Below are positions 45,130-54,480 of a stretch of 64,000 nucleotides of DNA, in pieces. Below the pieces are notes generated by a model. The model did not search any database, was not told the origin of the DNA, and saw only the letters and a list, made by a program, of their open reading frames with translations. Within the stretch, counting starts at the first letter, position 1. Each line of letters opens with the position of its first letter. A program made the position numbers and the translations under genes. Source of the stretch: Paracoccus sp. JM45. GTDB lineage: Bacteria; Pseudomonadota; Alphaproteobacteria; Rhodobacterales; Rhodobacteraceae. Location: positions 558,001 to 622,000 of the forward strand of contig NZ_QQVY01000001.1 in NCBI RefSeq assembly GCF_003590715.1. Direction: 5' to 3'.

Positions 45130-45612
45130 TCAGAGCCCTTCCGTGCTTGGGGCGGTTTCAGTGGCGGTGTCGTTGGAAAGCAGACGCTCCAGCTCGGCCA
45201 TGATTTCCCCCATCTGGGCAATCTCGGCCTGACGGGCGGCGCGCAGGGCTTTGACCTCGGCCTCCAGCGCGTCACGGATTTCATCCGCGCCGATGCCGCC
45301 GGTGTCCTGCGCTTCGATCAGATTGCGGTTGGCAGCGGCCAGTTCATCATTCGCCGCCGACAGTTCGGCATTGCGACCGGTGGCGACATCCAGCTGTTGA
45401 CGCAACGCATCATCCTGCACCGGCCGCGGTGCGGGTGTGGCCTGCTGCAATTCCTGAATACGGGCTTGGGCCGTTTCAAGCTGACCCGTCAGCACCCCGA
45501 TCATGCTGCTATCTTCGCCTTGGGGCGCGATGGTCGAGGGGATGTCCAGCAACTGGTCCAGACGGTCAAGCGCGGCGCTAAGCCGGCGTTCGCTGGCAGA
45601 GATATCGCTCAT
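45130..45612 (-). CDS. Coiled-coil protein adjacent to ZapA
   Basis: A 160-residue, largely helical acidic protein with heptad-like repeats throughout (SALDRLDQLLD, ELSAANDELAAAN, IRDALEAEVKALRAARQ). There is no signal peptide or membrane segment. Its stop is one base before the zapA start, so the pair is coupled. This genomic pairing suggests a ZapB-like or other Z-ring partner, but that is inference from position and coiled-coil character. Confidence 0.72.
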   Translation of the reverse strand: MSDISASERRLSAALDRLDQLLDIPSTIAPQGEDSSMIGVLTGQLETAQARIQELQQATPAPRPVQDDALRQQLDVATGRNAELSAANDELAAANRNLIEAQDTGGIGADEIRDALEAEVKALRAARQAEIAQMGEIMAELERLLSNDTATETAPSTEGL

Positions 45613-45669
45613 GTGCGTCGGTCCTTTGGTAATATCGGGACCATTTTCGCATCTGGACGTCGATAAGAC

Positions 45670-45700
45670 AAGAACGGGCAGGAAAACCCTGCCCGTTCTT
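45670..45700 (-). terminator. Terminator of the BCCT transporter gene
   Basis: A perfect 13-bp stem (AAGAACGGGCAGG with CCTGCCCGTTCTT, loop of five) lies just past the BCCT stop on the minus strand, followed by a moderately T-rich tail. It separates the BCCT gene from the coiled-coil/zapA genes. Confidence 0.75.
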
Positions 45701-45706
45701 TATGCA

Positions 45707-47473
45707 TTATTTCAGTTCGCGTCGTTCGGCCTGAAGGCCTTTGACCAAGGCGTAACAGCCGCCCAGCAGGACGATCGTGAAGGGAAAGCCGGTCGAGACT
45801 GCCATGGCCTGCGCCGAAGCCAAGCCCCCGCCCAGCATCAGGGCGATGGCCACCAGACCCTCGACGCTGACCCAGAAGATGCGCTGTGGCACAGGCGCGT
45901 TGACCTTGCCGCCTGCCGCGATCGTATCGATCACCAACGAACCGGAATCCGAGGATGTCACGAAGAATACGATCACCAGAACGATCCCGACAAAGCTGGT
46001 AATTGCCGACAATGGCAATTCGCCCAGCATTGCGAACAGCTTCAGTTCCAGCACGGCATCGGTGATGCCTGTAAAGCCGGCAAGCGTTTCATCGATGGCT
46101 GTGCCACCCAAGGCCGTCATCCACAAGATCGAGATGACCGAAGGCACGATCAGCACGGCAATCAGGAACTGGCGCACGGTCCGGCCGCGCGACACGCGGG
46201 CAATGAACATGCCGACGAAAGGTGACCAGCTGATCCACCATGCCCAATAGAAAGCGGTCCAACCCTGACGGAAGTTGTCATCCGTCCGGCCGAAGGGATT
46301 CGACAGCGGGATCAGTTCTTGCGCGTAAGCGCCCAGATTGGTGAAGAATCCGGTCAGGATCGCAATGGTCGGACCCACAACGATCACAAAGAACAGCAGG
46401 ATGATCGCAAGAACCATGTTCAGTTCAGACAGGCGTTTGACGCCTTTCTCGACGCCCAGCACAACCGAGGCACCGGCAACCATTGTGATCAAGATGATCA
46501 GGACGATCTTGGTCACATTGCCATCGGACAGGCCGAACAATTCATGCAGACCGGCGGCTGCCTGTTCGGCACCCAGACCCAGCGAGGTCGCAAGCCCGAA
46601 GATCGTCGCCAGCACAGCCGTGATGTCGATGATATGGCCCGGCCAGCCCCAGATCCGTTCCCCGAAAATCGGGTAAAAGACCGAACGCAGGGTCAAGGGC
46701 AGCCCCTTGTTATAGGCGAACAGGCCCAGCGCCAATGCGACGACAGCATAGATCGCCCAAGGGTGCAGACCCCAGTGGAAGATGGTCGCAGCCATGCCCA
46801 AACGGCGCGCGGCATCCGCATCACCGACAGCACCGCCAAGCGGCGACCAGTCGGTACGAATACCGTCTTCCAATGTTACGCCGCTGAACGCGGCTTGGAA
46901 ATGGCCCAGCGGTTCGCTGACGCCATAGAACATCAGGCCAATGCCCATACCTGCTGCAAACAGCATTGCGAACCAGCCCGTCAGGGTGAAATCCGGGGTG
47001 GCATCGGGACCGCCAAGGCGGACCGAACCCAGCGGCAATACGATCAGCGCCAGACATAGCAGCACAAAGATGTTGCCTGCCATCATGAAGAACCAGTCCA
47101 GATTCTGGGTCATCGCATCGCGCAACCCTTCGAAAACCGGCTGGAGTTGGGTCGGAAACAACAATGTCACAATGGTGAACAGCACCACGGCACCGGCAGA
47201 AATGCCGAAGACGGGATTATGCACATCAAAGGCGAAAGGCGCGCGGCCTTCGACATTGTCCTGACCGATGGTATAATCGGTGTCGATGATCTCGGTTGCG
47301 CCTTCGGGTTCGGGAAGGGCCTCGATACCGTCATCGACCTGCGGTTCGGGAATCGGTTTGGGTTTCGGTTTATGGTCGAACCGACCGGAAAGTGCGTCTT
47401 CTTCACGCGTCCGGTCGCGTGGTGTTCCCTTTGGGCCCTTGGGGCCGGAGGGGTTCTGAGGTGTCTGTGACAT
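45707..47473 (-). CDS. BCCT family transporter (glycine betaine/choline)
   Basis: A 588-residue, twelve-helix BCCT carrier. A long charged N-terminal cytosolic tail of about 75 residues is followed by membrane domains. The BCCT signature GLHPWAIYAVVALALGLFAY and the tryptophan-rich WAWWISWSPFVGMFIARVSRG are intact. It imports betaine, choline or carnitine with a cation, usually for osmoprotection. The ATG follows AAAGGGA. It diverges from ktrAB, another osmotic/potassium system. Confidence 0.92.
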   Translation of the reverse strand: MSQTPQNPSGPKGPKGTPRDRTREEDALSGRFDHKPKPKPIPEPQVDDGIEALPEPEGATEIIDTDYTIGQDNVEGRAPFAFDVHNPVFGISAGAVVLFTIVTLLFPTQLQPVFEGLRDAMTQNLDWFFMMAGNIFVLLCLALIVLPLGSVRLGGPDATPDFTLTGWFAMLFAAGMGIGLMFYGVSEPLGHFQAAFSGVTLEDGIRTDWSPLGGAVGDADAARRLGMAATIFHWGLHPWAIYAVVALALGLFAYNKGLPLTLRSVFYPIFGERIWGWPGHIIDITAVLATIFGLATSLGLGAEQAAAGLHELFGLSDGNVTKIVLIILITMVAGASVVLGVEKGVKRLSELNMVLAIILLFFVIVVGPTIAILTGFFTNLGAYAQELIPLSNPFGRTDDNFRQGWTAFYWAWWISWSPFVGMFIARVSRGRTVRQFLIAVLIVPSVISILWMTALGGTAIDETLAGFTGITDAVLELKLFAMLGELPLSAITSFVGIVLVIVFFVTSSDSGSLVIDTIAAGGKVNAPVPQRIFWVSVEGLVAIALMLGGGLASAQAMAVSTGFPFTIVLLGGCYALVKGLQAERRELK

Positions 47474-47550
47474 CTGTCCCTTTCAGATTTTCGTCGATCG
47501 GGTCGGGGTCAACGGACCCAAGGCGGGTTTCCGCCGATGCTCTTTATTAT

Positions 47551-47568
47551 CTCATAATCACATGAGAA
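47551..47568. promoter_or_regulatory. Candidate operator in the BCCT/ktrA divergent region
   Basis: TCTCAT-N6-ATGAGA is a 6-bp inverted repeat (18 bases overall) about midway between the divergent BCCT and ktrA starts. It could be a shared regulator site. It matches no regulator box I can name. Confidence 0.3.
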
Positions 47569-47689
47569 AGACCACCAAGGGGCAAAAGTTCCCATATATA
47601 TGAATGTTAGGTTGTCATCTGCGATAGCATGGCGCCGATCTTTGCATAGCGACCCTCTCTGCGGGTTCTGCCATCTTCAGAAGGTCCCT

Positions 47690-48346
47690 ATGGGTAAACC
47701 CAGTCGAAGTTTCGTTGTAATCGGCCTTGGTGCCTTTGGCAGCGTTGTTGCAACCGAACTGGCACGTTTCGGCAATCAGGTTCTGGGCATCGACAAGGAT
47801 CCGCGCCGCGTCTCGGCCCTTGCAGAAACGCTGCCTGCCACCGTTATTCTGGACGCCACCGACGAAGGTGCCATGCGCGAGGCGGGCGTGGACCGCTATG
47901 ACGTGGGGCTGGTGTCCATCGGCAACGATCTGGAAAGCAACGTCATCGCCGCCATGAACCTGCGCCTGATCGGGGTAGGCCATATCTGGGCCAAGGCCGA
48001 CAGCCGCACGCATCACCGCATCCTGTCCAAGATCGGCGCGGATCGCGTCATCATGCCCGGGCTGGAGATGGGCCGCCATACCGCCCAGATGCTGAACAAC
48101 CCCGCTGTTCAGGATTATGTCAGTCTGGGCAACGGGTTTTCGGTCGTGAACCTGATGATCCCGCAGCGTCTGGCGGGGCGCAAACTGTCCGAATTGAAGG
48201 CAGGTCCTACGGTGCAGATGCTGGGCATGATGCGCGGCACCGAATACCGCTGCCTGCGTGATGACGATCCTGTCCTGCAAACCAATGACCGCCTGTTGCT
48301 GCTGGGCAAGCGGGTCGATCTGACGAATTTCGGCGACAAGCTGTGA
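47690..48346 (+). CDS. Potassium uptake regulatory subunit, TrkA/KtrA type
   Basis: A 218-residue cytosolic protein with an N-terminal RCK/Rossmann domain (FVVIGLGAFGSVVATEL, nucleotide glycines about 12-17) and a single C-terminal RCK-C domain. This is the one-unit KtrA form rather than the double TrkA. It gates the membrane subunit encoded next. The ATG at 47690 follows AGAAGG. Its stop overlaps the TrkH-like start by four bases. Confidence 0.9.
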   Translation: MGKPSRSFVVIGLGAFGSVVATELARFGNQVLGIDKDPRRVSALAETLPATVILDATDEGAMREAGVDRYDVGLVSIGNDLESNVIAAMNLRLIGVGHIWAKADSRTHHRILSKIGADRVIMPGLEMGRHTAQMLNNPAVQDYVSLGNGFSVVNLMIPQRLAGRKLSELKAGPTVQMLGMMRGTEYRCLRDDDPVLQTNDRLLLLGKRVDLTNFGDKL

Positions 48347-49677
48347 AACGCGCCCTGCGCCGCTGGCTGTCGCGCACCCCGCCCCCTGCGGTGCTGGCGG
48401 TGGGATATCTGACGCTGGTGCTGGTGGGGGGCTTTTTGCTGATGCTGCCCCCGATGGCACGCGCGCCGATTTCGCTGATGGACGCGCTGTTCACCTCGAC
48501 CTCGGCTGTGACGGTGACGGGTCTGGCGGTGGTGGATACGGAACTGACTTTCACCTTCTGGGGCGAATTGGTGATTGCCGGTCTGGTGCAACTGGGCGGG
48601 CTGGGGCTGATGACCTTTGCCGTATTGCTATGGTCCATGCTGGGCCTGCCGATGGGCATTACCCAAGGCAATTACCTGCGCGAGGATCTGAACCAGACAT
48701 CCTATGTCCGCCTGAAGCGCCTTGTCTGGACCATCCTGCGTATCGTCATCATGGCCGAGGTGGCGGGCGCCATGTTGCTGTGCCTGTCGTTCATGCCCCA
48801 TCACGGGCTGGCGGCGGGTCTTTGGCACGCTATTTTCCATTCCGTTTCGGCCTTTAACAACGCCGGATTTTCGACGTTTTCGGCGGGACTGACGGATTAT
48901 GCGGTGGACCCCATCGTCAATACCGTCATCCCCGCGTTGTTCATCACCGGTGGCATCGGCTATGTCGTGATCGCCGATATCTGGCAAAAGCCCTTGTGGC
49001 GGGGCTGGTCACTGCACACGCGGATGATGATGATCGGCACGGCAGTGCTGATTGTCGGCGGCGTCGGCATGACCGCCTTTCTGGAATGGAACAACCCGCG
49101 CACCCTTGGGCAATTCGACAGCGCCACTGCGCGCATGACCGTCGCGTGGTTTCAAGGCGTGACCACGCGGACGGCGGGGTTCAATTCGACCGACATCAGC
49201 GGCCTGCATGATTCGACGTCGCTGATGTATATGGTGCTGATGGTGATCGGGGCCGGTCCGACGTCGACTGGTGGCGGGCTGAAGGTGACGACAGTCTTTG
49301 TCATGCTGCTGGCCGCCATCGCATTCCTGCGCCGCCGGACCGAGGTGACGGCCTTCGGCAGGTCTATCCCGCTGGGCGACGTGCTCAAGGTCATGGCCCT
49401 GATCACCATCGCATCCGGCATCATCCTGACCGCCATTTTTGCCCTGACGGTCAGCCATGACGGCGAATTCATCGATATCGCATTCGAGGTGGCATCCGCC
49501 TTTGGCACCACCGGCCTGTCGCGCGGCTATACGACCGAAATGTCGAATTTCGGGCGGTTGGTGATTATGGTGGTGATGTTCCTCGGGCGTGTCGGCCCGT
49601 TAACCTTGGGTTTCTTTCTGGCCACGCGTACCACGCCAAGGGTGCGCTATCCTGCCGGTCAGGTTCATCTTGGCTGA
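48343..49677 (+). CDS. Potassium uptake membrane subunit, TrkH/KtrB type
   Basis: A 444-residue channel-like protein with repeated membrane-pore-membrane units and selectivity-filter-like loops (TSTSAVTVTGLAVV, FNNAGFS, TRTAGFN and FGTTGLSRG). Length and architecture match KtrB. It takes up K+ together with the KtrA-like subunit whose gene it overlaps. Next to the BCCT transporter this makes an osmotic/ion homeostasis cluster. Confidence 0.92.
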   Translation: MKRALRRWLSRTPPPAVLAVGYLTLVLVGGFLLMLPPMARAPISLMDALFTSTSAVTVTGLAVVDTELTFTFWGELVIAGLVQLGGLGLMTFAVLLWSMLGLPMGITQGNYLREDLNQTSYVRLKRLVWTILRIVIMAEVAGAMLLCLSFMPHHGLAAGLWHAIFHSVSAFNNAGFSTFSAGLTDYAVDPIVNTVIPALFITGGIGYVVIADIWQKPLWRGWSLHTRMMMIGTAVLIVGGVGMTAFLEWNNPRTLGQFDSATARMTVAWFQGVTTRTAGFNSTDISGLHDSTSLMYMVLMVIGAGPTSTGGGLKVTTVFVMLLAAIAFLRRRTEVTAFGRSIPLGDVLKVMALITIASGIILTAIFALTVSHDGEFIDIAFEVASAFGTTGLSRGYTTEMSNFGRLVIMVVMFLGRVGPLTLGFFLATRTTPRVRYPAGQVHLG

Positions 49678-49722
49678 CAGGCGCGCACGCCCTATAAGGC
49701 CAGCGCGACGAAAGGACATCCC

Positions 49723-50310
49723 ATGCGCCAAGCGACGATCACCCGCCACACTGCCGAAACGCAGATCGAGGTTACGCTGAACCTTGACGGCACCGGCACC
49801 TATGACAACCAGACCGGTGTGGGCTTCTTTGATCACATGCTGGACCAGCTGTCGCGCCATTCGCTGATCGATATGACGATTCGCGCCAAGGGCGATCTGC
49901 ATATCGACGACCACCACACGGTCGAGGATACAGGCATCGCCATTGGACAGGCCTTGGTCGCGGCCCTTGGCGACAAAAAGGGCATCCGGCGTTACGGCAA
50001 CTTCCTGCTGGCGATGGACGATTCGCTGCTGCGCGCCGCGCTGGATCTGTCGGCGCGTCCGTTTCTGGTCTGGAACGTCGATTTCCCGTCCGAGAAGATC
50101 GGCACCTTCGACACCGAACTGGTGCGTGAATTCTTTCAGGCGCTGTCCACGCATGGCGGCATCACCCTGCATGTCGACCGCCTGCACGGGCTGAACAGCC
50201 ACCACATCGCCGAGGCTGCCTTCAAGGCCGTCGCCCGCGCCCTGCGCGAAGCGGTCGAACCCGACCCCCGCATGGCAGGCGTCCTGCCCTCGACCAAGGG
50301 CGCGCTGTGA
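49723..50310 (+). CDS. hisB: Imidazoleglycerol-phosphate dehydratase
   Basis: A 195-residue monofunctional HisB that dehydrates imidazoleglycerol phosphate in histidine synthesis. The metal-binding repeats are intact: [13 protein letters not shown] with DDHHTVED, and the second copy [22 protein letters not shown]. No phosphatase domain is fused. GAAAGGA precedes the ATG. It overlaps hisH by one base. Confidence 0.95.
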   Translation: MRQATITRHTAETQIEVTLNLDGTGTYDNQTGVGFFDHMLDQLSRHSLIDMTIRAKGDLHIDDHHTVEDTGIAIGQALVAALGDKKGIRRYGNFLLAMDDSLLRAALDLSARPFLVWNVDFPSEKIGTFDTELVREFFQALSTHGGITLHVDRLHGLNSHHIAEAAFKAVARALREAVEPDPRMAGVLPSTKGAL

Positions 50311-50939
50311 TGCGGGTCGCATTGGTCGATTACGACAGCGGCAACCTGCATTCCGCCGAAAAAGCCTTCCAGCTGATGGGGCGCGACGCGGGTGCCAATA
50401 TCGTCGTCACATCAGACCCCGATGTGGCGGCCCGCGCGGACCGCATCGTGCTGCCGGGCGATGGTGCATTCCCCGCCTGCCGCACGGCGCTGGGCGAAGT
50501 GGATGGCATGGCCGAGGCGATTCAGGATGCGGTCATCAACCGTGGCATCCCCTTCATGGGCATCTGCGTCGGTATGCAGATGCTGGCAACTACTGGCCAT
50601 GAATACCGCCCCACTGCCGGTCTGGGCTGGATTGGCGGTGAAGTTCAGGCCATCGCCGCCCCCGACCTGAAGGTTCCGCATATGGGTTGGAACGATCTGG
50701 TCGTTGACATTCCGCATCCGGTGCTGGACGGGATCAAGACCGGCGATCATGCCTATTTCGTCCACAGCTGGCAATTCGCGGTGGATGATCCGGCGCATCT
50801 GCTGGCGCATGTGGACTATGGCGGGCCGGTGACGGCGGTCGTAGGGCGCGACAATATCATCGGCACACAGTTCCACCCCGAAAAATCGCAGGATATCGGC
50901 CTGCGCCTGATTTCCAACTTCCTGCGTTGGAAGCCATGA
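50310..50939 (+). CDS. hisH: Imidazole glycerol phosphate synthase glutaminase subunit
   Basis: A 209-residue class I glutamine amidotransferase. The nucleophile is in GICVGMQ (Cys about 86) and the His/Glu pair in FHPEKSQ. It passes ammonia to HisF in histidine synthesis. hisA and hisF, usually neighbours, are not in this window. A GTG 3 bases earlier could also start translation. A GAAA-capped hairpin follows. Confidence 0.94.
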   Translation: MRVALVDYDSGNLHSAEKAFQLMGRDAGANIVVTSDPDVAARADRIVLPGDGAFPACRTALGEVDGMAEAIQDAVINRGIPFMGICVGMQMLATTGHEYRPTAGLGWIGGEVQAIAAPDLKVPHMGWNDLVVDIPHPVLDGIKTGDHAYFVHSWQFAVDDPAHLLAHVDYGGPVTAVVGRDNIIGTQFHPEKSQDIGLRLISNFLRWKP

Positions 50940-50942
50940 CAA

Positions 50943-50960
50943 AGGGGGCGAAAGCCCCCT
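50943..50960. terminator. Hairpin terminator between hisH and the class IV aminotransferase
   Basis: AGGGGGC and GCCCCCT form a 7-bp stem with a stable GAAA loop, just past the hisH stop. On the minus strand it is followed by TTTGT, so it can serve both converging transcripts. Confidence 0.7.
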
Positions 50961-50966
50961 GCCCCG

Positions 50967-51872
50967 TCAGCCCTTGGTATAATCCGCATAAAGCGCCGCC
51001 ACACGCGCCGTGACAGGCCCCCCGACACCCCCGCGCATATCGCGCCCGTCGATACTGGCCACGGGAGTGATGCCGCCCAAGGTGCCGGTGACAAAAGCCT
51101 CATCCGCGTTATAGGTCTGGGCCAGTGTAAAGTTCCCCTCGCGCAGGATACCACCTGCCTGTTGCCACAGCCGCATCACCGTTGCGCGTGTGATGCCGTT
51201 GAAACAGCACGCCCCGTCCGAGGTCCAAAGCTCGTCCCCCCGCACGACGAAGAAGTTGGTTGAATTACAGCTGGCAACAAAGCCGCGATCGTCCAGCATC
51301 AACGCCTCATCCGCGCCCATGCCGATGGCTTGATTCAGCGCCTGAATGAAATTCAACCGGCTGTGCGAATTCAACCGCAGATCGAACACATCCGGTGTCG
51401 AACAACGAATGGCCGAGGTCATCAGCCGCAGCCCCCGCGCCTTCAATGCCGCATTGGGTTGTTTATATTCCGCCAGAATCACCACCGTCGCCCCGCCAAC
51501 CGTAAAGCGCGGGTCCTGATTGATCGTGGTTTTCACCCCGCGCGTCACCATCAGCCGGATATGGGCACCGTCCTGCATGCCGTTGGCCGCCAGCAGGTCG
51601 CCGATGGCCTTTGCCATCGCCGCACGGTCCATGCCGATATCAAGGCTGATGGAATGCGCGCCCTCGTAGAGCCGGTCCAGATGGGCCTCCAGCGACAGGA
51701 TGCGCCCGTTGACTTGCCGCAACCCTTCCCAGACGCCGTCACCCAAGCCGAAACCCGCGTCGAAGATCGAGACGCTGGCCTGATCACGCGGCACCAACTG
51801 TCCGTTCACATGGACCAGAACCTGATCATTGCGGTCGTCATGGGCATAGCTTTGGGCGCTGGCATTGGACAT
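50967..51872 (-). CDS. Class IV aminotransferase-like protein (branched-chain/D-amino-acid type)
   Basis: A 301-residue fold-type IV protein with SIFDAGFGLGDGVWEGLR near the start, the EALMLDDRGFVASCNSTNFF strand and the GITRATVMRLW cofactor-site segment. In BCAT and D-amino-acid enzymes a PLP lysine precedes the conserved Asn of the helix start. Here the stretch reads NSHSRLNFIQ (about 168-177) with no Lys. The protein may therefore be inactive as a standard transaminase, or use another residue. AGAGG precedes the ATG at 51872. It diverges from ade. Confidence 0.78.
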   Translation of the reverse strand: MSNASAQSYAHDDRNDQVLVHVNGQLVPRDQASVSIFDAGFGLGDGVWEGLRQVNGRILSLEAHLDRLYEGAHSISLDIGMDRAAMAKAIGDLLAANGMQDGAHIRLMVTRGVKTTINQDPRFTVGGATVVILAEYKQPNAALKARGLRLMTSAIRCSTPDVFDLRLNSHSRLNFIQALNQAIGMGADEALMLDDRGFVASCNSTNFFVVRGDELWTSDGACCFNGITRATVMRLWQQAGGILREGNFTLAQTYNADEAFVTGTLGGITPVASIDGRDMRGGVGGPVTARVAALYADYTKG

Positions 51873-51991
51873 CGGGAACCTCTTGTAATGACACCTGCAG
51901 GCAAGCATGCAGCCGTCGCAAGGACAAGCGGCTCTGGACGACACCCCAAGTTTCCTGTCATGTGATCCACCAAAAGTGATCGGAGTGGACC

Positions 51992-53689
51992 ATGGACCAA
52001 CTTGAACGGCGCATCGCGCAAGCCCGTGGCGACCTGCCCGCCGATCTGGTCCTGCGCGGCGGGCAGGTCTTTGATCTGGTGACCGGCACGATGATCGCGG
52101 GCGATGTTGCCATCTGTGACGACTGCATTGTCGGCATCGGGGCCGATTACGACGCCACCCGTGTGATCGACGTTACCGGCCTGACGCTGGTGCCCGGTTT
52201 CATCGACACGCATCTGCACGTCGAAAGCAGCCTTGTGACGCCCTTCGAATTTGACCGCTGCGTCACCCCCCGCGGCGTCACCACCGCCATCTGCGACCCG
52301 CACGAGATTACCAATGTCATCGGTCTGGACGGCATCCGCTATTTCCAAGCCGCCTCCGAACATCTGCTGATGGATTTGCGGGTGCAACTGTCATCCTGCG
52401 TGCCCTCGACCGATATGGAAACCTCGGGCGCGGAGATTCTGGCCGATGATATTGCCCGCGTCATGGGGCATCCTTCGGCCATCGGTCTGGCCGAGTTCAT
52501 GAATTACCCCGGCGTTATCCACCGCGACCCCGCTGCGATGGACAAGCTGCGCCTGTTCGAAGGCGGCCATATCGACGGCCATTGCCCGCAGCTGTCGGGG
52601 CGCGACCTGAACGCCTATATCGCCGCAGGCATCCGCACCGAACACGAAGCCACCACGGCGGACGAGGCGTTGGAGAAGCTGCGCAAAGGCATGCGTGTGC
52701 TGATCCGCGAAGGCTCGGTCAGCAAGGATCTGGACGCGCTGCAACCCATCCTGACGCCTGCGACCAGCGCCTATTTGTGCCTGTGTACCGATGACCGTAA
52801 CCCGCTGGATATCAGCGAACACGGGCATCTGGATTACATGATCCGCCGCCTGATTTCGCTGGGGACCGAACCGCTGGCCGCCTATCGCGCAGCCAGCCTG
52901 TCGGCAGCCGAGGCCTTTGGCCTGAAGGATCGCGGGTTGATCGCACCGGGCCTGCGCGCCGATATCGTTGCCATCGACAGTCTGGAAACCTGCAACGCGC
53001 AGCTTGTCCTGACCGCCGGTCGCGTTGTCGATGATGCCGCCTTCGCCGCACGCGGCCATGTCGCCCCCGTCGCACGCCAGTCGGTCAAGGCCCCCCAAGT
53101 CACCGCGCAAGATTTCCGCTATACCGGCAACCGCACGGAAACGCCGGTGATCGGCATCCTTGAAGGCAAAATCATCACCGAACATCTGACCATCGATATC
53201 GCACTGGAAGATGGCGACAAGCGCCCCGATCCGGCGCGGGACCTGATGCGGATCGCGGTGATCGAACGGCATGGCAAGAACGGCAATATCGCCACGGGCT
53301 TTGTGAAGGGCTTCGGGATCGCGCGGGGGGCCATCGCCTCGACCGTGTGCCATGACCACCACAATATCGCCGTCGTGGGCGCCGATTACGCCGATATGGC
53401 GCTGGCCGCCAACCGCCTGTCCGAAATCGAGGGCGGCTTTGTCGTCGCCCAGAACGGCCAGATCATCGCCGAACTGCCCCTGCCAGTCGCAGGACTGATG
53501 AGCCTTGAAAGCTTCGAAGATGTCCGCGACCGTCTGGTCATCCTGCGCGACGCCGCCCGCACCCTTGGTGTGACGCTGGAGGAACCCTTCCTGCAACTGG
53601 CCTTTCTAGCCCTTCCGGTGATCCCTGCGCTGAAGATCACCGATCGCGGCATGGTCGATGTGACCAAATTCGAAATTATCGCCCGCTGA
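51992..53689 (+). CDS. ade: Adenine deaminase
   Basis: A 565-residue amidohydrolase converting adenine to hypoxanthine. Metal-binding motifs include [24 protein letters not shown] and [13 protein letters not shown]. The C-terminal part (about 420-560) is typical of the Ade family, including DHHNIAVVG. Purine salvage is its likely role. CGGAG lies upstream of the ATG. Its TGA sits in an 18-bp palindrome shared with the cmk stop. Confidence 0.93.
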   Translation: MDQLERRIAQARGDLPADLVLRGGQVFDLVTGTMIAGDVAICDDCIVGIGADYDATRVIDVTGLTLVPGFIDTHLHVESSLVTPFEFDRCVTPRGVTTAICDPHEITNVIGLDGIRYFQAASEHLLMDLRVQLSSCVPSTDMETSGAEILADDIARVMGHPSAIGLAEFMNYPGVIHRDPAAMDKLRLFEGGHIDGHCPQLSGRDLNAYIAAGIRTEHEATTADEALEKLRKGMRVLIREGSVSKDLDALQPILTPATSAYLCLCTDDRNPLDISEHGHLDYMIRRLISLGTEPLAAYRAASLSAAEAFGLKDRGLIAPGLRADIVAIDSLETCNAQLVLTAGRVVDDAAFAARGHVAPVARQSVKAPQVTAQDFRYTGNRTETPVIGILEGKIITEHLTIDIALEDGDKRPDPARDLMRIAVIERHGKNGNIATGFVKGFGIARGAIASTVCHDHHNIAVVGADYADMALAANRLSEIEGGFVVAQNGQIIAELPLPVAGLMSLESFEDVRDRLVILRDAARTLGVTLEEPFLQLAFLALPVIPALKITDRGMVDVTKFEIIAR

Positions 53690-53698
53690 TCAGCGGGC
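53681..53698. terminator. 18-bp palindrome covering both ade and cmk stop codons
   Basis: GCCCGCTGATCAGCGGGC is a perfect palindrome centred between the abutting stop codons of ade (TGA, 53687-53689) and cmk (53690-53692 on the other strand). Both proteins therefore end in Ala-Arg. It can fold as RNA in either direction with little loop, so a terminator role is possible but not certain. Confidence 0.45.
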
Positions 53699-54271
53699 CT
53701 TCTGGACCGCCGCAATGGCGTGGGCGATCGCTTCGTCCACGCTGAGGGTGCTGGTGTCCAGCACCACAGCATCGTCAGCAGGGCGCAAGGGGGCCGTGGC
53801 ACGTTCACTGTCGCGGCGGTCGCGTTCCTGCAATTGGGACAGCATTTCAGCCGGATCGGCCCCCAGTTCCGCCGCGCGCCGTTCCGCCCGCACCTGATCC
53901 GAGGCGACGACATACAGCTTTACCTGCGCATGCGGACAGATCACCGTGCCGATATCACGCCCGTCCAGAACCGCCCCCGGATCCTGCGCGGAAAAGCGGT
54001 GTTGGAATTCGACCAGTGCGGCGCGGACCTCGGGGATGGCGGCGATGCGGCTGGCGGCTTGTCCTGCCTCGGCGCTGCGCAGATCGGGGCGGGCAAGATC
54101 ATCGGCACATAGCGAAGACGCCGCCTGTACAGGATCACCCCCCTTGGCCCCCGTCGCGCGATACAGCAGGCCGGTGTCCAGATGGTGAAAGCCGAAATGG
54201 TCCGACAGCGCGCGGGCAATGGTGCCCTTGCCCGATGCCGCGGGTCCGTCGATGGCGATGATAAAGGGCAT
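53690..54271 (-). CDS. cmk: Cytidylate kinase
   Basis: A 193-residue CMP/dCMP kinase. The P-loop is [11 protein letters not shown] (about 7-17). [18 protein letters not shown] and RRAAELG supply the nucleotide and CMP-binding parts. It lacks the longer insert of some E. coli-type enzymes and is on the short side. The ATG at 54271 gives the family N-terminus [10 protein letters not shown]; upstream frame sequence is AT-rich and unlike protein. It converges on ade with no gap. Confidence 0.93.
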   Translation of the reverse strand: MPFIIAIDGPAASGKGTIARALSDHFGFHHLDTGLLYRATGAKGGDPVQAASSLCADDLARPDLRSAEAGQAASRIAAIPEVRAALVEFQHRFSAQDPGAVLDGRDIGTVICPHAQVKLYVVASDQVRAERRAAELGADPAEMLSQLQERDRRDSERATAPLRPADDAVVLDTSTLSVDEAIAHAIAAVQKAR

Positions 54272-54480
54272 GGGATCGTTCCGGTTCAAGCTGCAAACAA
54301 TAGGCATTCCTTCGCACATCCAAATAGGAGGCGTCCAGCAATCAAGGCAGCTTCTCTGCCGAATGGTGCTACCATTTACGTTCTGGTCAAAAAAAACTAT
54401 TTTAACCAAATTGAACTTGGCAGACTTGGTTTGCTGCGTTCTTGTATATTTTTAAGACATATTAATTGTATCGGTTTTAA
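54272..54480. promoter_or_regulatory. AT-rich divergent region upstream of the LuxR solo
   Basis: A 209-base region between cmk and the LuxR gene. It is much more AT-rich than the surroundings, with ACTTGG occurring twice 3 bases apart (54414-54428) and no Shine-Dalgarno-like stretch before the LuxR ATG. I see no classical lux-box dyad. It probably carries both promoters. Confidence 0.4.

Noticed and set aside
54404..54434. lux-box upstream of the LuxR gene
   Set aside because: The ACTTGG copies are in direct rather than inverted arrangement and do not match a lux-box dyad.
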